From positions 148,709-212,708 of the forward strand of contig DETD01000004.1 of NCBI GenBank assembly GCA_002362105.1: a stretch of 64,000 nt of DNA. Direction: 5' to 3'. The notes under the pieces were generated by a model. It was given only the letters and a program-made list of their open reading frames with translations, was not told where the DNA came from and searched no databases. The translations under genes and the position numbers were made by a program. The DNA comes from Bacteroidales bacterium UBA3297 (GTDB taxonomy: Bacteria; Bacteroidota; Bacteroidia; Bacteroidales; Paludibacteraceae). Below, piece after piece: positions 8,053 through 16,900 of the stretch; within the stretch, counting starts at the first letter, position 1; the number at the start of each line of letters is the position of its first letter.

Positions 8053-8757
8053 ATGGCAGGAACATTATATCTAATACCCAATACCCTTGGTGAAAGTGAT
8101 TTAAACAGCATATTTCCATCGAAGAATCACGATATAATAGTCAGCATAAAGCATTTTATTGTAGAAGATGTCAGGACCATCAGACGGTTTCTAAAAAAAG
8201 TAGACAAAGAAATCAACATAGACGAACTGACATTCTATACCCTTAATAAGCACACCGACCCCAAAGAAGTAGCAAGTTTTCTGTCACCTTTAGAAAAAGG
8301 TTTCGACGTCGGGGTCATCAGCGAGGCAGGATGTCCTGCCATTGCTGATCCGGGAGCAGATGTCGTAAAAATTGCCCAAAAGAAGAACATTAAAGTTGTA
8401 CCAATGGTTGGGCCGTCGTCCATACTACTAGGACTAATGGCATCTGGTTTTAACGGACAAAGTTTTGCCTTTGTAGGCTACCTGCCCATAGAGGAAAACG
8501 AAAGAGTAAAAACAATAAAGCATCTGGAGAAAAGGGCGCACACTGAAAACCAGAGTCAAATCTTTATTGAGACCCCCTATAGGAACATGAAAATGTTCGA
8601 ACAACTGTTGAACATTTGTCAAGGAAGCACGTTGATATGCGTAGCATGCGACGTGACACTGGAAAGCGAATACATAAAAACCAAAACGGTTGCCGAATGG
8701 AAAAAGACTCCACTTCCCGACCTAAACAAGCGACCCTGTATTTTCATAATATACTAA
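8053..8757 (+). CDS. SAM-dependent methyltransferase of the tetrapyrrole methylase family (RsmI-related)
   Basis: A 234-residue protein related to RsmI, the 16S rRNA ribose methyltransferase. The GTLYLIPNTLGE start replaces the usual GTLYLVATPIGN. The SAM site GVISEAGCPAIADPGADVV matches the family motif (SDAGTPGISDPG). A GPSSILLGLMASGF helix and a late GYLP motif follow. Many Bacteroidetes carry this shorter paralogue beside a true RsmI, and its target is unproven. It is cytoplasmic. It is followed 43 bases later by the lytic transglycosylase gene. Confidence 0.8.
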   Translation: MAGTLYLIPNTLGESDLNSIFPSKNHDIIVSIKHFIVEDVRTIRRFLKKVDKEINIDELTFYTLNKHTDPKEVASFLSPLEKGFDVGVISEAGCPAIADPGADVVKIAQKKNIKVVPMVGPSSILLGLMASGFNGQSFAFVGYLPIEENERVKTIKHLEKRAHTENQSQIFIETPYRNMKMFEQLLNICQGSTLICVACDVTLESEYIKTKTVAEWKKTPLPDLNKRPCIFIIY

Positions 8758-8800
8758 CAGGCAGGCCCACCACGCCACCGCCCTTAAAGCCAAAACGACC

Positions 8801-10249
8801 ATGAAAAAACACACAACCATATTACTAGCCTTTCTGGCAGCAATTTCGTTGCTTGCAACGAGTTGCGGCAATGCTGGAGATGCACAAACACCTTCGGAAG
8901 ACACCACCCAGCGAGACAGTTCCGTCCTTAACATCGGAACTCTCTCACAATCTATCTCCTACTATGAGAAAGGCGAAAAAATCATGGGCTACGAATACGA
9001 GATGGCGCAAGATTTTGCCAAGTCGCAAAACAAGAAGATTAACTTCATCATAGGCAAAGACGTAAACGACCTTGCCAACAAAGTTGCCAACGGCGAGATT
9101 GACCTGGTGGCCTACCCTATTGTGATGAGCAACGAATACCGCCAGAAACTATTATTCACCAACCACACCTATATTACCCACCAAGTACTTGTACAACGAA
9201 AAGAAGAGAAAAAGCAGGTTGTAACAGGAAGAAAAAGGAAGAAAACGAAAACCACTATAACCAGAGAAATCAACGATGTAACACAACTGATTGGCAAAGA
9301 AGTGTGGGTACTGGCAGGTTCGAAGCACGAAGAACGCTTGAAGAACCTGAACGAGGAAATTGGAGGTGGAATAATCATTAAAACATGCGGAGAAGAAGAA
9401 GACGAGGAAGACCTAATTGACCGGGTATCGAAAAAAGACATCGACTTCACCATCTGCGACGAGAAAGTAGCAAAGGCCAACACCTCGGAATACAACAACA
9501 TAGACCTCAGTCTTAACATCAGTTTCGACCAACGGGCAGCATGGGCGGCAAAAGACACAACTCTACTAAACGCCATAAACAAATGGGAGGAGAACAGCCC
9601 AACCCAGAAACTAGTGCGCACACTGCACATGAAGTATTTCGATACAAAGAATTATATTGCCATCAACAACAGAAGGATACGTATTACAAAAATACCGAAA
9701 GGCAGCCACGAAATATCGAACTACGACCCCTACTACAAACAATTTGGCAAAGAGAACGGTTTTGATTGGCGGCTGATTGCGGCCATCACCTATAAAGAGT
9801 CGAGGTTCCATCCAGACGTCATAGGCTGGAGCGGCTCAATAGGACTCATGCAACTGATGCCAAACACAGCAAAAAAGATGGGAGCAAGAAACCGGGAAGA
9901 GTTGTTCGACCCAGAAATAAACATAAAGGTAGGCTGTAAATGTCTGAAAGTGATGTACGACAGCTACAAGACCATTCCATCGACCGACGACAGAATAAGG
10001 TTCACGCTAGCCTCGTACAACGCAGGCGTGGGTCATATAAAAGACGCCCAGGCCCTGGCAAAAAAATACGGGAAAGACCCTCTGGTATGGACCAACAACG
10101 TAGAAACATTCGTCCGTCTGAAAAGTAACCGCCAGTATTTTACCGATCCGGTTGTGAAACACGGCTATATGAGTGGCAACAACGTCTGCAACTATGTCGC
10201 CACCATTATGGCACAATACGAAGAATACAAAGAAAAATTTGGCGACTGA
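8801..10249 (+). CDS. mltF: membrane-bound lytic murein transglycosylase F-like lipoprotein
   Basis: A 482-residue protein that cleaves peptidoglycan glycan strands to 1,6-anhydro products. It begins with a lipoprotein signal (LLATSC, Cys22). A solute-binding-protein-3 domain (about 45-280) follows, as in MltF. The C-terminal SLT domain has catalytic Glu333 in ITYKESRFHPD and the motifs GSIGLMQLMPNTA and LASYNAGVGHI. A Lys/Arg-rich insertion (about 125-155) lies in the binding domain. Expected at the periplasmic face of the outer membrane. It converges with the esterase gene, with only 5 bases between stops. Confidence 0.92.
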   Translation: MKKHTTILLAFLAAISLLATSCGNAGDAQTPSEDTTQRDSSVLNIGTLSQSISYYEKGEKIMGYEYEMAQDFAKSQNKKINFIIGKDVNDLANKVANGEIDLVAYPIVMSNEYRQKLLFTNHTYITHQVLVQRKEEKKQVVTGRKRKKTKTTITREINDVTQLIGKEVWVLAGSKHEERLKNLNEEIGGGIIIKTCGEEEDEEDLIDRVSKKDIDFTICDEKVAKANTSEYNNIDLSLNISFDQRAAWAAKDTTLLNAINKWEENSPTQKLVRTLHMKYFDTKNYIAINNRRIRITKIPKGSHEISNYDPYYKQFGKENGFDWRLIAAITYKESRFHPDVIGWSGSIGLMQLMPNTAKKMGARNREELFDPEINIKVGCKCLKVMYDSYKTIPSTDDRIRFTLASYNAGVGHIKDAQALAKKYGKDPLVWTNNVETFVRLKSNRQYFTDPVVKHGYMSGNNVCNYVATIMAQYEEYKEKFGD

Positions 10250-10254
10250 CGGTT

Positions 10255-11331
10255 CTACCAACCCATTGTTGTCTCAATAAAGCGAGTTAATTCATCGGCC
10301 ATGACACGTTGCTGCCGAATTGACGGATGGTAGTCAGCCCCATATCCGAGGCTAGGGTCCAGTGGAGAGAAATCGAAACGGTAGATATTATCAACCCCCA
10401 TATCTTTCAACCTCTGATACACACCATTCAGCAAGATCCGCTGGTCATGCAAACGCTTACCGGTGAGCATCGACCCTGAAATAAGCACTATTTTGGCCCC
10501 TGGATAAATGGACCTAACGTGCTCAACAAAGTGGAAATAAGCCATATGGAAAAGCCTCATGCTATATCTTGCCGCACTCAAATCGTTAGTTCCCAAACAA
10601 ATGCATACCAATTCAGGCGAAAACGAGGAGAAATTCCACGCCGGAGACCCAAAAATAAACGTGCGGTCATAGAATGAGGGCAACGGATTAAAAGAACCCC
10701 GCCTTGGTCCCGCATAGTTTCTGTAAATGCCAATACCAGAACGGGCAACAACCATAGGTTCAGCATCGAAACGACGAGAAACAAGCCCAGCATAAGCCAA
10801 GGCAAAATTTTCAGTAGAATCGGCGAAACCGTGAAACTCGGAATTATCCTCAACACCATACCCACACGTCATAGAGTTTCCGATAAACTCAATCCGGTGT
10901 TTTTTCATCCTCACATTCATAAGTTTTGAAGAGTCGGCAAACACAAAGCGGTATAGCTGAGGGCGGGAAAACAAACCCTCATTCACGAGAGTCAACTGTA
11001 CGTTATGCACACCCGCATCTAGGCTATCGGCCAACATATAAATAGAAGAACGGCCTTTTTTCCCATGAGTACAAATCTTGAAAGGCTTCTTATTGTCGAC
11101 TTCCACCCAATAGTAACCCGCATTGTTTTTCAAATCGACGGCAATTGAAGAGCCCGTAAACGCAACTCTAACAGCAGTACCCGGATAGCAGAAAGAAACA
11201 GAATCTTTGTTAACCAAGACCCGGCCTTCATATTTCAAGAAAGGATTATTAAGAGCAATGTATTCGGCAGAAGAGGCCTGAGCGGCCACGCCAAGCAGAA
11301 AGACACAAAGTAAATAGAAAAACTTTTTCAT
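10255..11331 (-). CDS. secreted CE2-like carbohydrate esterase (SGNH hydrolase)
   Basis: A 358-residue protein with a signal peptide (cleavage likely near AQASSA), an N-terminal jelly-roll-like domain (about 25-135) and a C-terminal SGNH hydrolase domain, the arrangement of carbohydrate esterase family 2 deacetylases acting on xylan or glucomannan. Catalytic Ser153 lies in FIGNSMTCGYG, where the usual GDS is GNS. GTNDLS supplies block III and DYHPS the final Asp/His. Together with the GH9 enzyme at the end of the window it suggests plant-polysaccharide use. The acetyl substrate is inferred from the family. Confidence 0.8.
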   Translation of the reverse strand: MKKFFYLLCVFLLGVAAQASSAEYIALNNPFLKYEGRVLVNKDSVSFCYPGTAVRVAFTGSSIAVDLKNNAGYYWVEVDNKKPFKICTHGKKGRSSIYMLADSLDAGVHNVQLTLVNEGLFSRPQLYRFVFADSSKLMNVRMKKHRIEFIGNSMTCGYGVEDNSEFHGFADSTENFALAYAGLVSRRFDAEPMVVARSGIGIYRNYAGPRRGSFNPLPSFYDRTFIFGSPAWNFSSFSPELVCICLGTNDLSAARYSMRLFHMAYFHFVEHVRSIYPGAKIVLISGSMLTGKRLHDQRILLNGVYQRLKDMGVDNIYRFDFSPLDPSLGYGADYHPSIRQQRVMADELTRFIETTMGW

Positions 11332-11430
11332 AACAGTAAAATCATTAATACAAAGATAAGAAAATAGGCGAACAAAAGAAGAACGAGAAAGCGAACGAAA
11401 TAGGTCAAAGGGAAATCAAAAAAAAGCATA

Positions 11431-11473
11431 AAACAAAAAGAGGATGAATCCTACTGAGAAACATCCTCTTTGT
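11431..11473 (-). terminator. terminator of the HU gene
   Basis: On the minus strand AAAGAGGATG pairs with CATCCTCTTT around a 15-base loop, followed by TTG and a T-rich stretch. Confidence 0.75.
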
Positions 11474-11495
11474 ATTCCTAAATAACAACTACTTT

Positions 11496-11777
11496 TTAAT
11501 TCTTCGCCTTTACTTGCTCAACAAACTCTTTACAAGGCTTGAAAGAAGGGATATTATGTTCTGGAACAATAACACTTGTTTTAGCGCTGATGTTACGAGC
11601 AACTTTCTGCTTACGAAGCTTCAGACCAAAAGTTCCGAAACCACGCAAATAAACGTTTTCGCCCTTTGCCAATGAACCTTTAACCACTTCCATATAACCT
11701 TCTACAATGCTCATTACATCTTCGCGGCTAATACCGGTTTTCTCATAAATCTCGTTTACGATGTCTGCCTTTGTCAT
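11496..11777 (-). CDS. HU/IHF-family DNA-binding protein
   Basis: A 93-residue nucleoid protein. The fold shows as MTKADIVNEIYEKTGIS at the start, the turn GFGTFGLKLRK, and the DNA-binding arm with the VPEHNIPSFKPCKEF end, where VPAxxxPxFKPG is usual. The open frame continues 26 codons upstream, but those codons run through the promoter at 11811-11841, so translation starts at 11777. It should act as a dimer bending DNA. Whether it is HU or IHF-like cannot be decided from one chain. Confidence 0.92.
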   Translation of the reverse strand: MTKADIVNEIYEKTGISREDVMSIVEGYMEVVKGSLAKGENVYLRGFGTFGLKLRKQKVARNISAKTSVIVPEHNIPSFKPCKEFVEQVKAKN

Positions 11778-11810
11778 ATCTATATAAGTTTTCTCATTTG
11801 TTTCGGGTTG

Positions 11811-11841
11811 CAAAGATAAGAGTTTCTTGTGTTTACGCAAA
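11811..11841 (-). promoter_or_regulatory. promoter of the HU gene
   Basis: TTTG (11841-11838), 19 bases, TATCTTTG (11818-11811) on the minus strand: an exact consensus match. Confidence 0.8.
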
Positions 11842-11893
11842 GCAAAGATTACCAATTTGTTTTAAAAAAGTTCAATATGGATAAAAAAAAGAG

Positions 11894-11901
11894 TAATTTT
11901 G
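11894..11901 (+). promoter_or_regulatory. -7 element (TAATTTTG) upstream of the membrane protein gene
   Basis: TAATTTTG matches TAnnTTTG and lies 22 bases before the ATG at 11923. No clean -33 element is seen. Confidence 0.45.
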
Positions 11902-11922
11902 CTAAAACTAAATTAATAAATT

Positions 11923-12657
11923 ATGGGACAAGAAACTCCAGAGAAAAAGAATGAGAATTCGTTCAGCAGTTTACTATACAACATTGTATTGCCAGTCACC
12001 TGCCTGTTCACCTTGCCAAAATTATTACTGAAGATGCTAGAAATCAGCGAAAAAGACGCCAGTAAGATAGGCTTGGTCATTGCCTTAGCCTTTCCTATAG
12101 TCTACTTTATCTACCTCTTCATTAAAGAAAGGAAAACAAGTTTTCTAGCAATTGTAGGTTTTCTTGGGATACTTGTCACCGGAATAATCGGCATAATGGA
12201 ACTGCCCCGTGAATATGTAGCATACGAAAGAGCCGCCATACCATTGCTTTTTGCAATTGCCGTCATTATAACGAACTATACAAAGACCCCGTTAATTAAG
12301 AAGATCTTCTACAATCCGAAGATGTTCAACACAGAAAAGATAGACGCGCTGATTAGCGAGCACCACACCGAAGAAGACTTCAAGGGGACACTGAAAAACA
12401 CCTCCTTTATGATAGCAGGCTCGTTCGTATTATCAAGCATCTGCAATTATCTAATAACAAACCACTATATGTCGGATTTAAGTCTGACCTATAACGAAGC
12501 CCTTGCGAAAGTAAAATTAATGAGCATTGCCATTACCATCATACCTCTACTCATCATCATGATAGGAGCAGTATTCTACTTTCAGAACCAATTGAAAAAG
12601 CATACCAAAGTAGAAAACATAGAAGAGCTCTACTCCGAGGAAATGAAAGAATCGTAA
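11923..12657 (+). CDS. multi-pass inner-membrane protein, VC0807-like
   Basis: A 244-residue protein with about six hydrophobic segments (about 18-38, 46-65, 70-90, 103-120, 165-183 and 200-220) and short charged loops. The layout, including the FYNPKMFNTEKIDALI and NTSFMIAGSFVLSSICNYLI stretches, resembles VC0807-family proteins, whose function is unknown and whose size this matches. The family call rests on memory of the pattern, not a search. A single gene divergent from the HU gene. Confidence 0.6.
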   Translation: MGQETPEKKNENSFSSLLYNIVLPVTCLFTLPKLLLKMLEISEKDASKIGLVIALAFPIVYFIYLFIKERKTSFLAIVGFLGILVTGIIGIMELPREYVAYERAAIPLLFAIAVIITNYTKTPLIKKIFYNPKMFNTEKIDALISEHHTEEDFKGTLKNTSFMIAGSFVLSSICNYLITNHYMSDLSLTYNEALAKVKLMSIAITIIPLLIIMIGAVFYFQNQLKKHTKVENIEELYSEEMKES

Positions 12658-12716
12658 TCCGCTTATATCGGAAAAGAAACTACAAGATAAACAACCTCAG
12701 ATTTAGATATGTTGCG

Positions 12717-12724
12717 TACATTTG
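12717..12724 (+). promoter_or_regulatory. -7 element (TACATTTG) of murF-alr
   Basis: TACATTTG lies about 50 bases before the ATG at 12776. It overlaps the first possible start codon (12722), so that codon would not be in the transcript. This supports the later start. Confidence 0.55.
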
Positions 12725-12775
12725 TATGTAGATTTATCTAAATACAAGGAAACAAATAGTCATAAGGCAGCTTAC

Positions 12776-15238
12776 ATGTATAGTTCAGAAGAAATATGCC
12801 ACCTTACAAGCGGAAAGTTGCAAGGCGACGGAAAAAAACAAATAGCGAAACTCTGTATAGATAGCCGGGCCCTCTCGCTACCGGAAGAAAGTCTTTTCAT
12901 TGCCATCAAGACAAGCCGAAGAGACGGACATCAGTTTATAGAAAGCCTGTACAAAAACGGAGTGCGCAGCTTTATGGTGAATGAATTGCCAGCCAAAGCG
13001 TCAGACATGCCAGAAGCCGACTTTATAGTAGTAGAAGACACCGTAAAGGCTTTGCAAACATTAGCCCAAAAGCACAGAAGCAAATTCAACATTCCAGTAA
13101 TAGGCATAACAGGGAGCAATGGCAAAACAATCGTAAAGGAATGGTTGTACCAGCTCCTCCAAGCAGACTATGCAATAGCCCGCTCCCCAAGAAGCTATAA
13201 TTCACAGATAGGCGTACCACTTTCAGTATGGGAAATAAACAAACAGACACAACTCGGCATTTTCGAAGCCGGAATTTCCCGTGCAAACGAAATGGAGCAC
13301 CTCGAAGAAATCATAAAACCCAGCATTGGAATCTTCACCAATCTTGGCGATGCGCACCAAGAGAATTTCAACTCCATGAAATTCAAGTGTAGCGAAAAAC
13401 TCAAACTGTTTAAAGACTGCCATACGGTAATATTCAACAAAGACGACAAACTCGTTGACATTTGCGTACAACAGGCCCACCTGAAAGGAAAGACCATCAG
13501 TTTCGGAGAAACGAAATCAGCCGACGTCATTGTTGTAAAGAAACAGAAAGAAGGAAAATTTACGACCATCACCTACACCTACGACAGTAGTGAAGGTGAA
13601 TACACCATTCCTTTTACCGACGAGGCATCGATAGAGAACTCTCTAATTTGCCTTACCACCCTACTGCACATGGGAGTGGGCCGCGACCAAATTGGTTCAC
13701 GCATGAACAACTTGGAGCAAGTAGCCATGCGAATGGAATTGAAAAGAGGCCAGAACGGCTGTACCGTAATAGACGACAGTTACAATTCGGACATCAACTC
13801 GCTGGAAATCGCGCTCGACTATTTGAACCAGCAAGCGGCCATCAAGAACAACAAGAAGACGCTGATACTGTCAGACATCATGCAAAGTGGCCAGAGTTCA
13901 GAGCAGCTATACCAAAGCGTACAAGGACTCATCATAGCAAAAGGCGTTGACAAACTAATTGGGATTGGAACAGAGATAAGCAAATACGAGGACCTGATGG
14001 ACGCAAAAGAGAAATACTTTTTTGCGACAACAGAAGAGTTCATCTCCCACTTCAACACGTTCACATTTAAAAACGAGACCATACTGTTAAAGGGCTCTCG
14101 GAAGCACCATTTTGAAGACATCAGCGACCTGTTGTCGTATGCAGTGCACGAGACCATACTGGAGGTAAACCTGACCGCACTGGTCAACAACTTCAACTAT
14201 TTCCGCTCATTCTTGAAACCAGGCACAAAAATCTGTAGCATGGTAAAAGCCTACGCATACGGCAGCGGAGACATAGAAGTGAGCAAAACACTCCAGCAAA
14301 ACGGAGGCGACTATCTGGCAGTAGCAGTGGCCGACGAAGGAGCCTCACTAAGGAAAGAAGGCATCCATATACCAATTATGGTAATGGATCCTGCGCCCAA
14401 CACCTTCCCGAAGATATTCGAATACAACCTCGAGCCGGAAATCTATAATTTCCAGATGCTGGAGCGTATTATAGAAGAAGCCAAGAATATGGACATCACC
14501 AACTACCCTATCCACGTGAAGATAGACACCGGGATGCACCGCTTGGGCTTTATACCCGAAGAGATAGACACCCTGATAGGAAAGCTCAAGAGCCAAAACC
14601 AAGTGAGGGTACGTTCCGTATTCAGCCATTTTGTCGGCAGCGACAGTCCAGACTTCGATTATTTCACAAAAGAACAACACGAATGCTTCAAGGCGGTAAA
14701 AGACAAAATACAACAAGCATTCGACTATAAGATAATGGCACACATCTGCAACTCGGCAGGTATAGAGCGTTTCAGTGAATACCAATACGACATGGTGCGC
14801 CTAGGTATTGGACACTATGGCATCAGCGCAATCGACAACAAACGTTTGCAGGAGGTATGTACACTGAAAACGAACATCCTTCAAATAAAACATGTGCCAG
14901 CCAATGAGACCGTCGGCTATAGCAGAAAAGGAAAACTAGACAGAGACTCCGTTATAGGAGCCATTCCTATCGGATATGCCGATGGACTAGACCGACACTT
15001 GGGCAACCGGAACGGAAAAGTATGGGTAAACGGCAAATTTGCGCCAATTGTAGGCAACATCTGCATGGACGTTTGTATGATAGACCTGACCGGGATAGAA
15101 GCCCAAGAGGGCGATGTGGTAGAAGTGTTCGGTCCACACCAAAGTATAACAGAAATAGCGGATATTTTGGGTACAATTCCTTATGAAGTGCTTACAGGCG
15201 TAAGCCGAAGAGTAAAGAGAGTGTACTATAAAGAATAA
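12776..15238 (+). CDS. bifunctional MurF ligase / alanine racemase
   Basis: An 820-residue fusion of two cell-wall enzymes. Residues 1 to about 455 are MurF, which adds D-Ala-D-Ala to UDP-MurNAc-tripeptide. Its ATP loop GITGSNGKT is near 110-118, and the family stretch VIDDSYNSDINSLEIAL is present. Residues from about 465 to the end are alanine racemase, which makes the D-Ala that MurF's substrate needs. Its PLP lysine Lys491 is in MVKAYAYGSG, and HFVGSDSPDFDYF, YDMVRLGIGHYGI and NICMDVCMIDL follow. The fusion is known in Bacteroidetes. An upstream ATG-like start at 12722 is rejected because of the promoter element there. Cytoplasmic. Confidence 0.93.
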   Translation: MYSSEEICHLTSGKLQGDGKKQIAKLCIDSRALSLPEESLFIAIKTSRRDGHQFIESLYKNGVRSFMVNELPAKASDMPEADFIVVEDTVKALQTLAQKHRSKFNIPVIGITGSNGKTIVKEWLYQLLQADYAIARSPRSYNSQIGVPLSVWEINKQTQLGIFEAGISRANEMEHLEEIIKPSIGIFTNLGDAHQENFNSMKFKCSEKLKLFKDCHTVIFNKDDKLVDICVQQAHLKGKTISFGETKSADVIVVKKQKEGKFTTITYTYDSSEGEYTIPFTDEASIENSLICLTTLLHMGVGRDQIGSRMNNLEQVAMRMELKRGQNGCTVIDDSYNSDINSLEIALDYLNQQAAIKNNKKTLILSDIMQSGQSSEQLYQSVQGLIIAKGVDKLIGIGTEISKYEDLMDAKEKYFFATTEEFISHFNTFTFKNETILLKGSRKHHFEDISDLLSYAVHETILEVNLTALVNNFNYFRSFLKPGTKICSMVKAYAYGSGDIEVSKTLQQNGGDYLAVAVADEGASLRKEGIHIPIMVMDPAPNTFPKIFEYNLEPEIYNFQMLERIIEEAKNMDITNYPIHVKIDTGMHRLGFIPEEIDTLIGKLKSQNQVRVRSVFSHFVGSDSPDFDYFTKEQHECFKAVKDKIQQAFDYKIMAHICNSAGIERFSEYQYDMVRLGIGHYGISAIDNKRLQEVCTLKTNILQIKHVPANETVGYSRKGKLDRDSVIGAIPIGYADGLDRHLGNRNGKVWVNGKFAPIVGNICMDVCMIDLTGIEAQEGDVVEVFGPHQSITEIADILGTIPYEVLTGVSRRVKRVYYKE

Positions 15239-15252
15239 AAAAGCAAATAAAA

Positions 15253-15283
15253 TTTGTTTGGTAAAAGAAATTGCGTATCTTTG
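15253..15283 (+). promoter_or_regulatory. promoter of the tRNA-Cys pair
   Basis: TTTG (15253-15256), 19 bases, TATCTTTG (15276-15283). It lies 19 bases before the first tRNA. Confidence 0.8.
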
Positions 15284-15302
15284 CAACGCAAAACCAAACA
15301 AT

Positions 15303-15374
15303 GGTCTCTTGGATGAGTGGCTTAGTCACCGGTCTGCAAAACCGTTTACGGCGGTTCGAATCCGCCAGAGACCT
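15303..15374 (+). tRNA. tRNA-Cys (GCA), copy 1
   Basis: Acceptor GGTCTCT pairs with AGAGACC, anticodon loop CTGCAAA gives GCA, and the T-arm GGCG-GTTCGAATC-CGCC is regular. The discriminator is T (U73), as expected for cysteine tRNA. CCA is not encoded. Confidence 0.95.
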
Positions 15375-15405
15375 CAATTAATTCAAATTGTTTGGTAAGC
15401 AAAAC

Positions 15406-15477
15406 GGTCTCTTGGATGAGTGGCTTAGTCACCGGTCTGCAAAACCGTTTACGGCGGTTCGAATCCGCCAGAGACCT
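15406..15477 (+). tRNA. tRNA-Cys (GCA), copy 2
   Basis: Identical over all 72 bases to copy 1, 31 bases downstream. The spacer has no TAnnTTTG element, so both are probably cut from one precursor. The spacer carries a TTGTTTGGTAA block also found before copy 1, a remnant of the duplication. Confidence 0.95.
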
Positions 15478-15479
15478 CA

Positions 15480-15507
15480 GAAGCACCTATTTCATAGGTG
15501 CTTTTTT
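15480..15507 (+). terminator. terminator of the tRNA-Cys transcript
   Basis: AGCACCTAT pairs with ATAGGTGCT across a TTC loop, followed by T6. It abuts the end of the convergent comEC gene. Confidence 0.85.
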
Positions 15508-16886
15508 CATATATGCTCTATATAATCACCAGCCACCCTTACCAAATGAGCAGAGGGGCACTGCTTCTTCCACCAATACGACGTAGCCAAAGAGCATGAG
15601 CTATCAACAATTAGTTGTTTGTATTTAAACAGCGATTTTAATTTTGACACTGGGAACCTAACATCGGCACTCACTACCAAATAGTCGACAGAGACCGGCC
15701 GACCATATTCAGGCATACCACTCAAATCTCTATCCACGACAAAAACAGAAACACCTCCTCCTTCAAGAAGATGCGACGACGAGAAAACAGCAGGAGTTGT
15801 ATGCTGACGAATCCAAAAACGCTTCAACTGACGGCAGACTAAAGAAGAATCGGCGGAGGAGCACACGATATTAAATCCACGACCATACAAATTAACCGCA
15901 GACCTTCCAGCATAATTATAAACCGCCACAGACGTGTCTGCAGGCGTGCAAACACGCAAAGAAGACACCACTAACAAGACCGACGCTGCAGCCATCCCTA
16001 CCATCAGATGAACAGCTTTCCGGTTGACTAAAAACAACGCCAGAAAGAACAGCATAATATAATAGATTACGACATCTTCCTTACGGAAATCTACCCAATC
16101 GACAACCGCAAAAGGCAACTCGCCAATAAAGACAACAACCTTATTTGTAAGCGAAGCTACAAAAGACAACGCTGACACAAAAAACGAGGAGACGAGAGGG
16201 ATAAAACTAACAGCGAAAGAAGACAACGCCAAATAAATAAGAGCCACGGCCAATGGGATGACAAACAGCCCTGACAACCAAAACAAACAGGAGAACTGAT
16301 GAAAATAATAAAGGACAAGCGGTATAGTGCCAATCTGGGCAGCCAAAGAAACAGTAGTCAAATCGACAGACCACCCTATCAAAGAACGTGGAATCTTCCT
16401 ATAGCGAGAAGGGATAAAGGCACATTCCTTTACACAAGCAACCAGCCTAAGGTTTGAGATGCGGGGCTGAAAGAACAAGATAGACAAAACAGCCGCATAA
16501 CTAAGTTGGAAACCGACATCGAATAAAAGATGAGGGTCGAAAAGCAAAAGGACAAACGCAGAAGCGACTATAGAAGAATAAACACAATAAGGGCGCTGAA
16601 ACAAGAAGCCGAACTGCAAAAAGGAGAACATAACAGAAGCCCGCAAAACGGAAGGAGACAAACCAGTCAGAACCGCGTAGCCCCATAAAAGGGCGACAAT
16701 AAAAACGGACCTAAGAAAACGTGGAGCAAACAAATTTCCCTTTAGGAAAAAGCCAAACAGATAATTCAGGACTAAAAAAATAATGCCGACATGCAGGCCA
16801 CTCACTGCCAAAACATGACTTGCACCCGCCTTAGAATAAGAAGACTTCAGATCGTCCTCAAGGAGCGATTTATCGCCCAAGACCAA
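15507..16886 (-). CDS. comEC: ComEC/Rec2 DNA-uptake channel, C-terminal part (frame-shifted from the N-terminal part)
   Basis: 459 residues of the competence channel that carries single-stranded DNA across the inner membrane. The family core ASHVLAVSGLHVGII is near the start, followed by about eight to ten membrane segments (LLWGYAVLTGLSPSVLRASVMF is typical) and a short C-terminal soluble part without clear metallo-beta-lactamase histidines. The apparent first codon is an internal TTG. The frame really continues upstream through DAELALVSALVLGDKSLL, which is the sequence expected just before the ComEC core. Together with the upstream half it forms one gene broken by a shift at the A9 run 16922-16930. 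Confidence 0.85.
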   Translation of the reverse strand: MVLGDKSLLEDDLKSSYSKAGASHVLAVSGLHVGIIFLVLNYLFGFFLKGNLFAPRFLRSVFIVALLWGYAVLTGLSPSVLRASVMFSFLQFGFLFQRPYCVYSSIVASAFVLLLFDPHLLFDVGFQLSYAAVLSILFFQPRISNLRLVACVKECAFIPSRYRKIPRSLIGWSVDLTTVSLAAQIGTIPLVLYYFHQFSCLFWLSGLFVIPLAVALIYLALSSFAVSFIPLVSSFFVSALSFVASLTNKVVVFIGELPFAVVDWVDFRKEDVVIYYIMLFFLALFLVNRKAVHLMVGMAAASVLLVVSSLRVCTPADTSVAVYNYAGRSAVNLYGRGFNIVCSSADSSLVCRQLKRFWIRQHTTPAVFSSSHLLEGGGVSVFVVDRDLSGMPEYGRPVSVDYLVVSADVRFPVSKLKSLFKYKQLIVDSSCSLATSYWWKKQCPSAHLVRVAGDYIEHI

Positions 16887-16900
16887 AGCGGAAACGAGCG

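Noticed and set aside
15303..15477. tRNA-Cys pair as an integration site for a mobile element
   Set aside because: No integrase gene or partial tRNA copy at a distance is seen; the second copy is complete and the flanks are core genes.
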